This document shows, one piece after another, positions 1 to 8,392 of a DNA stretch of 18,574 bases; the first letter of the stretch is position 1, and each line of letters opens with the position of its first letter. The translations under genes and the position numbers were made by a program. This DNA is from Balneolales bacterium (GTDB lineage Bacteria; Bacteroidota; Rhodothermia; Balneolales; Balneolaceae), in NCBI GenBank assembly GCA_030830725.1, contig JAURMN010000174.1, positions 1 to 18,574 on the forward strand. Reading direction: 5' to 3'. The notes beneath the pieces were generated by a model. The model was not told where the DNA came from. It saw nothing but the letters and a program-made list of their open reading frames with translations, and did no database searches.

Positions 1-1085
1 GTTTCTTCACCATCACGCATCGAATAGACTAAATCTCCGATGGACACTCGGAAGTCGGCCATTTGGGCTTCGGTCGGATCACCGGTAATTCCTCTTTCTG
101 ATTTGAACAGTTCAAATAGGCGGCTGGCTTGCGCATCCGAGACTTCACGAATACTTCCAACATACGGCCCCGCTTCCCGAACCAGATATACATTTTTCCC
201 TTCACCTCTCAACTGCTCAAGCAGTGCCACATCTTCTGGCGAAGGCTCGTGGGATGGTGGTGGAGCCAGGTCGTCAAAAATCCGTGGTGAGCTCACGATC
301 GCGGCCTCTTCAGGGGAGTCTAACGGCACTTTAATGACTTCGATTCTAAAAAGTGCGGAGTTTGGATCCTCGCTTGGCATAGCGGATGAACATCCAGGAA
401 GTTCCTCATCTGGTCGCACCATGGATGAACCCGAAACGTAGATATAGATATTCTCATCGTCATCTGGATCTTTTAATACACTGTGAGTGTGAGAACCACG
501 ACATGTCTGAACGTTGGCGATATATTCTGGATTCTCCACATCACTGATATCAAAAATCCGAATTCCACGAAGGCGTTCTTCGCTTACCCGACCTCGAACT
601 CCTTGAGTCCCACAATCCAATCGTCCTTCAAGCCCCTCTCCAGACACAAAAAGTAAATCTCCATAGACAGAGACGTCACTCTGGGATGCCGGGCACAAAT
701 ATTCACTTACAAGTTTTGGACTAACAGGATTGGTGATATCCCAAATCATAACTCCATCAAAATTACCCTGTATGACATAAATGTCCTTGAAAGCCAGATC
801 CGAGTTTACACTTCCCACAAAGGTAGTGGGTGGAGGGGTGTTGGAGATGAGTTCCAGGTTCCAGATCGCTTCTTCGGCATCAAACAATCCAGGAGCGAGT
901 CCTTCACGCGGATCTGGAGATGGGCGTTCTACCACTGAGAGGGGTAATGGAGTGATAGACTTCATTGCCGAGAAAGATGCATCCTGGACTCCCATCTCGA
1001 GGGTGCCCACATTATTTTGGGTTGAGCAGGATGCAAGAAATAGGAAAGGGGCTACAAAGAATCCATAGCGAGAGAACGTTTTCAT
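1..1085 (-). CDS. LVIVD-repeat lipoprotein, 3' end cut by window edge
   Basis: The minus-strand frame is open from an ATG at 1085 to base 1 with no stop, giving 361 residues of a longer protein. The N-terminus is a lipoprotein signal: a hydrophobic stretch ending in LASC, with the modified cysteine at residue 20, so the protein is probably anchored in the envelope. Two LVIVD-type beta-propeller blades are visible, GVMIWDITNPVSPKLV at about residues 111-126 and GIRIFDISDVENPEYI at about 174-189. A proline-rich, then acidic and helical linker follows at about 270-360. LVIVD proteins are usually predicted cell-surface propellers of unknown activity, and no enzyme motif is seen here. The gene lies downstream of pruA on the same strand with a 116-nt gap, so co-transcription is not certain. 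The reading as an LVIVD lipoprotein is firm; the function is unknown. Confidence 0.85.
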   Translation of the reverse strand, partial: MKTFSRYGFFVAPFLFLASCSTQNNVGTLEMGVQDASFSAMKSITPLPLSVVERPSPDPREGLAPGLFDAEEAIWNLELISNTPPPTTFVGSVNSDLAFKDIYVIQGNFDGVMIWDITNPVSPKLVSEYLCPASQSDVSVYGDLLFVSGEGLEGRLDCGTQGVRGRVSEERLRGIRIFDISDVENPEYIANVQTCRGSHTHSVLKDPDDDENIYIYVSGSSMVRPDEELPGCSSAMPSEDPNSALFRIEVIKVPLDSPEEAAIVSSPRIFDDLAPPPSHEPSPEDVALLEQLRGEGKNVYLVREAGPYVGSIREVSDAQASRLFELFKSERGITGDPTEAQMADFRVSIGDLVYSMRDGEE

Positions 1086-1160
1086 AGGCTTCAAAGGCAG
1101 AGGAGTGTCGAGCAAAGTGTATGATTGAGAAAAAGAGGGTAGTTCTTCTCAGATAATGGT

Positions 1161-1176
1161 AAAAAAAGCGCACTTT
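1161..1176 (-). terminator. Weak candidate terminator after pruA
   Basis: Read on the minus strand, AAAG-TGCG-CTTT forms a 4-bp stem with a 4-nt loop and runs into a T tract (seven Ts including the stem). It sits about 25 nt past the pruA stop codon. The stem is short and poor in G+C, so this is only a suggestion. Confidence 0.25.
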
Positions 1177-1195
1177 GCAAAAGACTTTGCGAAAG
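1172..1195. repeat. Tandem 12-nt direct repeat
   Basis: Two adjacent copies, ACTTTGCAAAAG (1172-1183) and ACTTTGCGAAAG (1184-1195), differ at one base. Each copy can also fold as a short CTTT/AAAG hairpin. They lie between the end of pruA and the start of the LVIVD gene. The role is unknown; it could be part of a transcription end or a small protein-binding site. Confidence 0.6.
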
Positions 1196-1201
1196 CCTCT
1201 T

Positions 1202-2827
1202 TCACCCCATATATGGATAACGCCAGTCGCTCGGTGGATTCGTAGTTTCCTTCATGGATCTCATGGATAGCCAGCGATACAGATGCGGGATACTTCCGGC
1301 CTTGTCGTTGGTTCCTGATTTCCGGCTACCTCCAAAGGGCTGCTGATTGACGATGGCTGCCGTGGGTTTATCGTTGATATAAAAGTTTCCTGCAGCATTG
1401 CGCAGTTTGTCACTCATTTTCTTCAACATGTGACGGTCACGGGCAAAAATAGCTCCCGTCAATGCGTAAGGCGAGGTGGATTCACAGAGATCGAGAGTCT
1501 GCTCAAACTCTGTAGACTTGTAGACATATACCGTCAGAACTGGGCCAAAAATTTCCTCTTCCATCGTCTTGAAATGAGGATTAGTGGTCAGGATCACGGT
1601 TGGCTTGATGAAATAGCCCGTGGAGTCATCGTAATCTCCACCAATGATAATCTCGGCATCTTTCGCCTCGCGAGCGTATTCGATATATCCGGAAATTTTG
1701 TCAAAGGCTTTTTTATCAATTACTGCACCCATGAAATGTGAAAAATCCTCAATGTCACCCACGGTGATTTGTGCGATTTCCTCTTCAAGATGCTTGCGAA
1801 CATCTGACCAAAGATTATCCGGCACATACATACGAGAAGCTGCTGAACATTTCTGACCTTGGTATTCGAACGCCGCACGAATCGCTGCGGTAGCAATCAC
1901 TTTCGCATCTGCAGATTCATGCACCATAATGAAATCTTTACCACCGGTTTCGCCTACGATTCGAGGGTAGGTTTTATAGGTCTCGATATTATTCCCGATG
2001 GTTTTCCAGAGGTGGTGGAAGGTGGCAGCTGATCCGGTAAAGTGTAATCCGGACAGATCAGGTGAAGCCATTGCGGGATTTCCCACATCGGCACCCTCGC
2101 CAGGCAGGAAATTAATGACTCCGTCTGGTAAGCCTGCTTCATGAAGTACCTTCATGAGGAAATAATTTGAATACAGAGCAGTTGGTGCTGGTTTCCAAAG
2201 GACCACGTTTCCACAAAGGGCTGGTGCACCAGGAAGATTCCCCGCAATCGCCGTGAAGTTGAATGGGCTGACAGCGAAAATAAACCCTTCGAGTGGCCGG
2301 TACTCCACGCGGTTCCACATCCCGTCAGGAGAAAACGGCTGGTCTTCGATGAGTTTTTGTAGATACCAGGAGTTAAACCGGAAAAAATCTGCTAATTCCC
2401 CGGCCGCTTCGATCTCAGCTTGATGTGCGGTTTTGGACTGACCCAGCATGGTGGATGCATTCATCAACATCCGATAGGGACCTGAAACTAAATCGGCTGC
2501 TTTATTAAATACGGCTGCACGCTCTTCCCAGGGAAGGGCCGCCCAAGAAGCTTGAGCTTTTTTTGCAGCTTCGATGGCGATGGCCACCTCTTTTTCGCCA
2601 CATAAATGAGCTTTGGCAAGAACATGTCCGTGATTATGCGGGCATACCACATCCAAAAGACGCCCTGTTTTCACCTCTTTTCCACCGATAATGGCCGGAA
2701 TCTCGATCGTCTCTGATTTCAGACGCTTGAGCTCTTTTTGCAACGCATCACGTTCGGGCGTACCCGGCGCAAAAGAGAAATAAGGTTCATTTTTGGGTTC
2801 TCTGAGATGAAAAGTGGCCTGACTCAC
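1202..2827 (-). CDS. pruA: L-glutamate gamma-semialdehyde (delta-1-pyrroline-5-carboxylate) dehydrogenase
   Basis: An NAD-dependent ALDH4-type enzyme oxidising L-glutamate gamma-semialdehyde (in equilibrium with P5C) to glutamate, the second step of proline breakdown, in the cytoplasm. Residues are numbered from the GTG start (541 aa, a normal length for the single-domain form). The Rossmann segment carries SPFNF, PGAPALCGN and FTGS (about 263-266). The catalytic Glu is in GETGGKDF (E293) and the nucleophile is in GQKCSAASRMYVP (C327). The C-terminus SDWRYPYMG is typical of this family rather than of general ALDHs. The frame also opens from a TTG nine codons upstream, but the GTG at 2825-2827 has AGGAG 8 nt before it and gives the family-like start MSQATFHLREPKNEP. 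No proline dehydrogenase gene is in the window. It is divergent from the lipoprotein gene at 2969. Confidence 0.95.
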   Translation of the reverse strand: MSQATFHLREPKNEPYFSFAPGTPERDALQKELKRLKSETIEIPAIIGGKEVKTGRLLDVVCPHNHGHVLAKAHLCGEKEVAIAIEAAKKAQASWAALPWEERAAVFNKAADLVSGPYRMLMNASTMLGQSKTAHQAEIEAAGELADFFRFNSWYLQKLIEDQPFSPDGMWNRVEYRPLEGFIFAVSPFNFTAIAGNLPGAPALCGNVVLWKPAPTALYSNYFLMKVLHEAGLPDGVINFLPGEGADVGNPAMASPDLSGLHFTGSAATFHHLWKTIGNNIETYKTYPRIVGETGGKDFIMVHESADAKVIATAAIRAAFEYQGQKCSAASRMYVPDNLWSDVRKHLEEEIAQITVGDIEDFSHFMGAVIDKKAFDKISGYIEYAREAKDAEIIIGGDYDDSTGYFIKPTVILTTNPHFKTMEEEIFGPVLTVYVYKSTEFEQTLDLCESTSPYALTGAIFARDRHMLKKMSDKLRNAAGNFYINDKPTAAIVNQQPFGGSRKSGTNDKAGSIPHLYRWLSMRSMKETTNPPSDWRYPYMG

Positions 2828-2835
2828 GATGTTAG

Positions 2836-2840
2836 CTCCT
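2836..2840 (-). promoter_or_regulatory. Shine-Dalgarno site deciding the pruA start
   Basis: AGGAG on the minus strand lies 8 nt upstream of the GTG at 2827. It supports that codon over the upstream in-frame TTG at 2854, because the SD itself would fall inside the longer reading. Most other genes here have no clear SD, which makes this one informative. Confidence 0.65.
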
Positions 2841-2968
2841 GATTCTTGAATCAATTTGGTTAAAAAATAATACTCGTTTTCAATAGATGTTTCTTAAACT
2901 ACTTGACGATAAACTTAACCCTTTTTAAAGCAGACCTCAACACAATTCTAGAATCACAGATCCACATC

Positions 2969-3919
2969 ATGACCTACCCAAAGAATCTTCAACTAAGCGC
3001 AAAAAAACTATTATTTGGTTTACTAATTACATTTCTCGCGATTACCGCTTGTTCCGATTCGCATACGAGCACTTCTCCAAATATCCCAGACAGGAATACT
3101 TTTATTCAGGCCGAGTATCTCGAGACGATCGCGTACTACGGTAGCGCCAAATCACTTCGCGAAATATCTGGTCAAATCAGTGACGAAACAGGTTTTTGGG
3201 GACTGGATGATAGCGGGAATGCCAATGCGATTCTTAGAATCAACACCGAAACCGGTGAAGTGTTGCAACGTGTCACGGTTTCGAATGCGGAAAACACCGA
3301 TTGGGAAGAGTTGGCTGATGATCCAGACTTTATCTATATCGGTGATTTTGGAAATAATCGCGGGAATCGGCAGGATTTAACCATCTGGAAAGTGTCACGG
3401 GCGGATATTCCGGCGGAAGATGGACCGGTGTCGGTTCAAGCCGAGCCAATTCGTATTTCCTATGCGGCCCAGACCTCATTCGAAACCTCAAACGATCATA
3501 ATTTTGATTGTGAAGCGATGATTTCACTTGGCGACGAGTTGATTCTTTTTAGTAAAAATCGTGGGGATGGCCAGACCTATGTGTATCGCGTTCCCAAAAC
3601 ACCCGGCGAGTATTCCCTTACCCCGGTTGAGACCTTTAATGTTCAGGGATTGGTCACCGGTGCAGATCTAAATGAAGCTACCGGCGAGCTTTGGATGACC
3701 GGGTATATGCAGAATGCCGCCACGTCATTTTTGATCAAAACCACCCCTGCAGACGGACAGTTTTTCCGTGAAGGGGCTGTGGAGCGTTACAATATCGGAG
3801 TCCCTGAGGTGACCTGGCAGATTGAATCGATCTCCTTTACCCCGGATGGGCGCCTGCTCTTTGGGAATGAAGAGGAGCACTTGGGAATTCCGCCGTCAAT
3901 CTGGGAATTCAAGTTTTAG
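2969..3919 (+). CDS. Predicted lipoprotein, beta-propeller-like
   Basis: A 316-aa protein of unknown activity. From the ATG at 2969 it begins with a positively charged stretch and a hydrophobic core ending in LAITAC, so the lipid-modified cysteine is residue 28. An in-frame TTG at 2903 would add 22 residues before the signal and is less likely. The mature protein is rich in beta-strand-like segments with Gly-Asp and Asn turns (IYIGDFGNNRGNRQDLTIWK, GELWMTGYM, LLFGNEEEHLG), fitting a six- or seven-bladed propeller of the kind annotated as hypothetical secreted protein in Bacteroidota. No catalytic motif is recognised. The stop codon overlaps that of the convergent aldehyde dehydrogenase gene by four bases (3916-3919). 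The gene call and lipoprotein sorting are well supported; the fold is inferred by eye. Confidence 0.85.
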   Translation: MTYPKNLQLSAKKLLFGLLITFLAITACSDSHTSTSPNIPDRNTFIQAEYLETIAYYGSAKSLREISGQISDETGFWGLDDSGNANAILRINTETGEVLQRVTVSNAENTDWEELADDPDFIYIGDFGNNRGNRQDLTIWKVSRADIPAEDGPVSVQAEPIRISYAAQTSFETSNDHNFDCEAMISLGDELILFSKNRGDGQTYVYRVPKTPGEYSLTPVETFNVQGLVTGADLNEATGELWMTGYMQNAATSFLIKTTPADGQFFREGAVERYNIGVPEVTWQIESISFTPDGRLLFGNEEEHLGIPPSIWEFKF

Positions 3920-5304
3920 GCGAATTTTAGGAGTCGCCGAATCCAACCCAATTTTGACTCAGAATAGGGTGGGTATTTTACCGGAACATCAAGGCTGAAA
4001 CTCCGATGGACGACTGGTTTTTTGCGACTAAACGCTTCGAAGCCAGTTTTTCCATGATAAGCCCCCATCCCGCTATTCCCCTGGCCACCAAAGGGTAGGG
4101 AGAGATTAGCCAATTGTGCAATGGTATCATTTACGCACCCTCCTCCAAAGGGAATCCGTTGCACAAGATCTTGGGCAAAGGCTTGGTTTTTGGTAAAGGC
4201 GTAGAACGCGAGGGGTGTTTCACCCGAATTCACAAACTCGACGACCTCGTCTGAGTTTCGATAAGTGATTAGTGGTAATACAGGCCCGAATATTTCTTCA
4301 CTCATTAATGGATGCTCGCGATCAACTTCGACGAGTGTGGGTTCTATGAATCGGGTTTCTGCATCTGAGAATCCACCCAAGGCAGCCTCTTTTGACGTAA
4401 AGAGCTTGGTGATGCGGTTAAAATGTCGATCGTTGATAATTCGCGCCATATCAGCGAACCGAGTTTGTGGATTCGCCCCACTCGCATCTGGATAAAACTC
4501 CCCGAGCACTCTTTTCGACGCTGCGATAAAAACCTCTTTCACCGACTCGTGTACCATCACATAATCCGGTGCAACACATGTCTGCCCCGCATTGAGGCAT
4601 TTCCCCCACCAAATTCGCCGAGCCGTCACCGTCATATCGGCATCATCATGTACAATTGCCGGACTCTTTCCGCCCAACTCCAGAATCACCGGAGTCAAAT
4701 TCTCAGCCGCCGCTTTCATGACCAGACGCCCAACCTGAGAAGAACCTGTATACATAATCAAATCAAACGGCATAGCTGTTAACTCTGCAGAAATCTCCCC
4801 GTCCCCCTGCACCACAGTCAAAACCGACGGATCAAAATAGCGCTCCACTAATTCAGTCAGTAAAGCAGCTGTGTGAGAAGCCAATTCAGAAGGCTTTAGC
4901 ACCACACAATTACCGGCCGAAAGCGCCCCGACCAGCGGCTGTAAAATCAAATTCACTGGATAATTCCATGCTCCGATAATCAGACATACTCCATACGCCT
5001 GAGGATAGAGATAATCACGCGACGGCATGTTCCCCACGAAGGATTTTACCCGTTCGGGTTTCGTCCACTTCTGGAGATTTTTCAGGTGGTACTCAATCTC
5101 CTTTCGCACGATGGAAATCTCAGTAATAAACGTCTCGAACGCAGGCTTTTGAAAGTCCTTGTGTAATGTCTCAATCCATTCCTTTTCATGGTCGTTGAGA
5201 ATGCGATCCAATAAGTGAAGATGCTCCTTCCGCATTGCCAAAGGCATCGGATTTTGCTCGCGAAACGCACTTTTTTGAAGGTTAAACCGTTCTTGCAGGT
5301 TCAT
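3916..5304 (-). CDS. Aldehyde dehydrogenase, ALDH3 (fatty-aldehyde) type
   Basis: A 462-aa NAD(P)-dependent aldehyde dehydrogenase likely oxidising medium- or long-chain or aromatic aldehydes to acids. The length (about 460) and C-terminal motifs place it in class 3, unlike the 541-aa pruA nearby. Visible elements: GAWNYPVNL cofactor-side motif (111-119), YTGS (185-188), catalytic Glu in LELGGKSP (E209), nucleophilic Cys in NAGQTCVAPDYV (C243), EEIFGPVLP, and the class 3 tail LPFGGQGNSGMGAYHGKTGF followed by FSRKKPVV. There is no C-terminal membrane helix like that of the eukaryotic microsomal enzyme, so it is probably cytoplasmic. The start ATG at 5304 gives the usual short ALDH3 N-terminus. 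It stands alone on its strand, divergent from the M28 peptidase gene and convergent with the lipoprotein gene. The substrate cannot be read from sequence. Confidence 0.92.
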   Translation of the reverse strand: MNLQERFNLQKSAFREQNPMPLAMRKEHLHLLDRILNDHEKEWIETLHKDFQKPAFETFITEISIVRKEIEYHLKNLQKWTKPERVKSFVGNMPSRDYLYPQAYGVCLIIGAWNYPVNLILQPLVGALSAGNCVVLKPSELASHTAALLTELVERYFDPSVLTVVQGDGEISAELTAMPFDLIMYTGSSQVGRLVMKAAAENLTPVILELGGKSPAIVHDDADMTVTARRIWWGKCLNAGQTCVAPDYVMVHESVKEVFIAASKRVLGEFYPDASGANPQTRFADMARIINDRHFNRITKLFTSKEAALGGFSDAETRFIEPTLVEVDREHPLMSEEIFGPVLPLITYRNSDEVVEFVNSGETPLAFYAFTKNQAFAQDLVQRIPFGGGCVNDTIAQLANLSLPFGGQGNSGMGAYHGKTGFEAFSRKKPVVHRSFSLDVPVKYPPYSESKLGWIRRLLKFA

Positions 5305-5462
5305 ATGAGTACACTCAAGAGTTTCATCTGTCGATTCTCAGTAGAAAGCATGTCGAAAACCGGCAAATATGAAAGGGTTTTTCTAGTAAACTCTTTATTA
5401 TACGGTATTCGTTATCGAAATCATTCCCAAAGAATTTTCAATTTATAAACCGTTTATCATCT
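5305..5462. promoter_or_regulatory. Divergent intergenic region
   Basis: This 158-nt AT-rich gap separates the starts of the ALDH3 gene (minus) and the M28 peptidase gene (plus), so both promoters should lie here. On the minus strand CATATTTG resembles the Bacteroidota -7 element TAnnTTTG at seven of eight positions, but no well-spaced -33 TTTG partner was found. No operator or riboswitch was recognised. Confidence 0.35.
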
Positions 5463-7124
5463 ATGTTTCGCGGACTATATTTCCTTCTCATTTCCTCCGT
5501 TGTGATTTCCTCTTGCTCCAATTGGCAAGATCAAGGTGCGGCACTTATTTCCAAGGAAACCGTTCTAAAACACGTTGAAGTGCTCTCTTCCGATGAATTT
5601 GAAGGTCGTGCACCGGCTACACGGGGCGAAGACCTTACAGTAGAGTACATCCTAAACGAGTTTGAGCGCATTGGAGTAGAGCCTGGATTGGAGGATGGAT
5701 CCTACACCCAAGAAGTACCTCTTCTGGCCATGAATGTGAATCGTGACGCTGCTTCATTTACCTACAGCAGTCCTGATGGGCGTAAAAGCCTCGAGTATTA
5801 CCGAGAGTTTATGGCATGGCCATCCAATGAAGAGGAGCGAATCAGAGTGCGTAATGCCGAGCTCTTATATGTAGGGTATGGCATCGAAGCTCCTGAATTT
5901 AATTGGGATGATTTTAAGGGTGTGGATGTAAAAGGAAAGGTACTCGTTTTCAAAAACAGCGATCCAGAATATGATCCCGAATTATTTGCTGGTGAGGCTC
6001 GTCTGTACTATGGCCGCTGGAGTTACAAATTTGAAAAAGCCTTTGAAAAAGGTGCTCTAGGAGCCATTATCGTTCATACGACACCTACAGCAGGATATCC
6101 TTGGTTGGTGGTGGCCAATAGTTGGGGGCGTCAGCGTTTTACCCTAAAAAGTGCACCTGGCACCATGGAAAATGCTCCTGCGTTCAATGCGTGGCTGACC
6201 ACAAACTCCAGCCAGGAATTATTTGCTGCAGCCGGACTGAATCTTGGAGAACAATTGGCGGCTGCGGACTCTCCTGACTTCCAGCCAGTTCCTCTAACAG
6301 GAGTTCGCATAAATGTTTCTCTAGATGCTACATACGGCGATCTTGGGACGCGTAATGTTGTGGGTAAAATTTCCGGAACGGATCCTAAACTAAAGGACGA
6401 ATATCTTGTTCTTACGGCTCACCACGATCACTTGGGTGTGACGATGCCTGTTCAAGGAGATTCCATCAATAATGGTGCTCATGATGACGCGGCCGGTGTC
6501 GCAGGCGTATTGAACCTCGCCGAATCCTTTAAAGCCGTGCAGCCAAATCTAAAGCGCAGTGTTCTTCTCCTCATTGTGGGCGCTGAAGAGATGGGGCTCC
6601 TTGGATCTAAATATTGGGCAGAAAATCCGACCGAAGATCCCGCAACGGTTACGGGAAATCTAAACCTTGATGGTTCTCAAGTTTACGGTCCAACCCGTGA
6701 TATGGAATTAATCGGATACGGACGGAATACCTTCTCTGATGTATTGGTGAAGGTAGCTGAACAACACGGTCGCACCGTGCTCCCTGACCAAGCACCCGCA
6801 CAAGGCTTATTTTATCGTTCCGACCACTTTTCCATGGCTAAAGTGGGTATACCGGCGCTTTTCCCAGGTGGAGGAAGTGATTATATAGGAAAACCTGAAG
6901 GCTACGCTGCGATCGTTGACAGTGTTCAAGCCGCCAATTATCACAATGTGAATGATGAAATCAATGAGTATTGGGATCTCCAGGGAATGGAAAACGATCT
7001 CAAGATCTTTTTTGACGCATCACTGGAGGTCTTGAATGCACCTGGAATGATGGAGTGGAAACCGGGTGATGAATTTGAAGCCGCCCGTAAAGCATCATTG
7101 GAACGAAGGAGCGCCAATCCGTAA
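5463..7124 (+). CDS. M28-family metallopeptidase lipoprotein
   Basis: A 553-aa zinc-dependent aminopeptidase-like protein of family M28, predicted to be lipid-anchored in the envelope. The N-terminal signal ends in ISSC with the lipobox cysteine at residue 18. A PA-like insert spans about residues 135-250. The M28 catalytic core follows with all expected metal and catalytic residues: H320 and D322 in AHHDHLG, bridging D341 in NGAHDDAAG, general base E375 and ligand E376 in GAEEMG, D403 in LNLDGS, and H455 in RSDHFS. Relatives act as aminopeptidases, glutamate carboxypeptidase-like enzymes or glutaminyl cyclases; the full two-zinc set and PA domain favour a peptidase. It is followed after 91 nt by another envelope lipoprotein (DsbA-like). 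The family assignment is secure; the specificity is unknown. Confidence 0.93.
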   Translation: MFRGLYFLLISSVVISSCSNWQDQGAALISKETVLKHVEVLSSDEFEGRAPATRGEDLTVEYILNEFERIGVEPGLEDGSYTQEVPLLAMNVNRDAASFTYSSPDGRKSLEYYREFMAWPSNEEERIRVRNAELLYVGYGIEAPEFNWDDFKGVDVKGKVLVFKNSDPEYDPELFAGEARLYYGRWSYKFEKAFEKGALGAIIVHTTPTAGYPWLVVANSWGRQRFTLKSAPGTMENAPAFNAWLTTNSSQELFAAAGLNLGEQLAAADSPDFQPVPLTGVRINVSLDATYGDLGTRNVVGKISGTDPKLKDEYLVLTAHHDHLGVTMPVQGDSINNGAHDDAAGVAGVLNLAESFKAVQPNLKRSVLLLIVGAEEMGLLGSKYWAENPTEDPATVTGNLNLDGSQVYGPTRDMELIGYGRNTFSDVLVKVAEQHGRTVLPDQAPAQGLFYRSDHFSMAKVGIPALFPGGGSDYIGKPEGYAAIVDSVQAANYHNVNDEINEYWDLQGMENDLKIFFDASLEVLNAPGMMEWKPGDEFEAARKASLERRSANP

Positions 7125-7215
7125 TTTAGTAGGTGAAACTTCAACTGCTCGATGGAAAACCTGTCGGTACTTTTCGATTCACAGTTGAAAATCGCCAGAA
7201 CAATGTTTACCCAAA

Positions 7216-7821
7216 ATGAAACCTAATCTCATGTTTAGATCTACATTTTTAGCCCTGTTCGCTACTGCATTCCTATTTATTGGTTGTGGTCAGCAATCCG
7301 GTTCAGATTCCCCATCCACTGCAAATCTGCAACCGATCACCATCCTCAAATACAGCGACTATCAATGCCCTGCCTGTAAAGTGGTGATCCCCTACGAAAG
7401 ACAGCTTAAAGCGGACTTTGGCGACCTTGTGACAATCGAATACCGTCATTTTCCATTGAGTGGTCATCAATTTGCAGCACTTGCTGCCAGATCTTTTGAA
7501 GCGGCTGACATTCAGGGTAAAGGTCAGGAAATGCATGATCTGATCTTTGAAAATCAAGAGGTTTGGTCTCGTGGTAATGCCGAAAATCTTTTTAACCAGT
7601 TTGCGGAACAGATCGGATTGGACGTCGAAAAATTCAAGGCTGATCGTGATTCCGAAGAGGTAATCGCCGAGGTGGACAGCCAGCGTCGTGAAGGGAATCG
7701 TCGCTTAGTAACCGGCACTCCGACCTACTTCATCAATGGCCGTAAGATCAATCAATTCCCACAGAATTATCAGCAATTCCGCGCTCTGGCTGAACTCTAC
7801 ATGGTAGACAGCGGATCATGA
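7216..7821 (+). CDS. DsbA-like thiol-disulfide oxidoreductase lipoprotein
   Basis: A 201-aa thioredoxin-fold protein of the DsbA / thioredoxin_4 type, exported and lipid-anchored: the signal ends in FIGC with the cysteine at residue 24. The redox motif CPAC lies at residues 51-54 directly after the first strand (ILKYSDYQ), and the cis-proline loop is TGTPTYFING with P169. Between them lies the helical insertion usual for DsbA proteins. It probably oxidises or isomerises cysteines in exported proteins, but the reductant or oxidant partner is not in the window. Its last four bases (ATGA, 7818-7821) overlap the start of the gamma-carbonic-anhydrase-family gene, so the two are probably translationally coupled. 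A second in-frame ATG at codon 6 would still leave a usable signal peptide. Confidence 0.92.
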   Translation: MKPNLMFRSTFLALFATAFLFIGCGQQSGSDSPSTANLQPITILKYSDYQCPACKVVIPYERQLKADFGDLVTIEYRHFPLSGHQFAALAARSFEAADIQGKGQEMHDLIFENQEVWSRGNAENLFNQFAEQIGLDVEKFKADRDSEEVIAEVDSQRREGNRRLVTGTPTYFINGRKINQFPQNYQQFRALAELYMVDSGS

Positions 7822-8372
7822 TTTACCAATTCCTCAAAGCATCCCCACAATTTGACGAGACTGTTTTTGTGGCGCCCAGTGCAGACATTATCGGGGATGT
7901 GACATTGGGGAAGGAGTCATCAGTTTGGTTTAATACCACGATCCGGGGCGATGTGAACTGGATCGAAATCGGAGAGAGAAGTAATGTGCAGGATAATGTC
8001 TGTATTCACGTGATGAATCAGACGGGTCCGACCAAAATTGGGAATGGCGTGTCGATTGGGCATAACGCAATGGTGCATGGGTGCACGGTGCATGACAATG
8101 TATTGATCGGGATTCAGGCCACTGTTTTAGACGAAGCAGTGATTGAGTCCGATGTGATTGTGGCAGCCGGAACATTGGTCCCGCCACGCAGTATTCTCAA
8201 ATCTGGCTGGATGTATATGGGCGTCCCTGCTAAGCCGGTGCGACAACTCACCGAGAAAGAGCTTCAAATGATTCGGGATACGGCTGATCATTATGTGACC
8301 TACGCTCGAGCTTACCGCCAGGTGGACACCTACGAAAAGAATCCGTTTTACACGCCTCGGGAGAGGGGATGA
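7818..8372 (+). CDS. Gamma-carbonic-anhydrase-family hexapeptide-repeat protein
   Basis: A 184-aa left-handed beta-helix protein of the gamma carbonic anhydrase / YrdA group. Hexapeptide repeats run from about residue 22 to 125 (for example IIGDVTLGKESSVWF and VLIGIQATVLDEAVI). The three zinc-ligand histidines are present: H64 in VCIHV, and H82 and H87 in IGHNAMVHG. The active-site Arg is in TIRGDVN (R43). A C-terminal helix follows, as needed for trimer packing. It has no signal peptide and is therefore cytoplasmic, although its gene overlaps that of an exported DsbA-like protein by 4 nt. Many bacterial members have weak or no demonstrated carbonic anhydrase activity, so the reaction is not assured even with the ligands intact. 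Confidence 0.92.
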   Translation: MIYQFLKASPQFDETVFVAPSADIIGDVTLGKESSVWFNTTIRGDVNWIEIGERSNVQDNVCIHVMNQTGPTKIGNGVSIGHNAMVHGCTVHDNVLIGIQATVLDEAVIESDVIVAAGTLVPPRSILKSGWMYMGVPAKPVRQLTEKELQMIRDTADHYVTYARAYRQVDTYEKNPFYTPRERG

Positions 8373-8392
8373 TTCAGTAAAACTGGAGGGGC

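Noticed and set aside
40..1068. Plus-strand open frames of 133 and 95 codons in 40-441 and 781-1068
   Set aside because: They are antisense to the continuous minus-strand LVIVD lipoprotein frame, which has a signal peptide and repeats; the plus frames show no protein-like motifs.
1202..5304. The two aldehyde dehydrogenase genes as a tandem duplication
   Set aside because: They belong to different classes (ALDH4-type and ALDH3-type), differ in length and motifs, and are separated by a gene on the other strand.
7139..7190. Inverted pair TTCAACTG / CAGTTGAA between the M28 and DsbA-like genes
   Set aside because: The arms are only 8 nt and about 36 nt apart, with no T tract, so it is not a convincing terminator.
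7152..7226. A 24-codon open frame upstream of the DsbA-like gene
   Set aside because: It overlaps the start of a well-supported gene in another frame and has no ribosome site or recognisable peptide.
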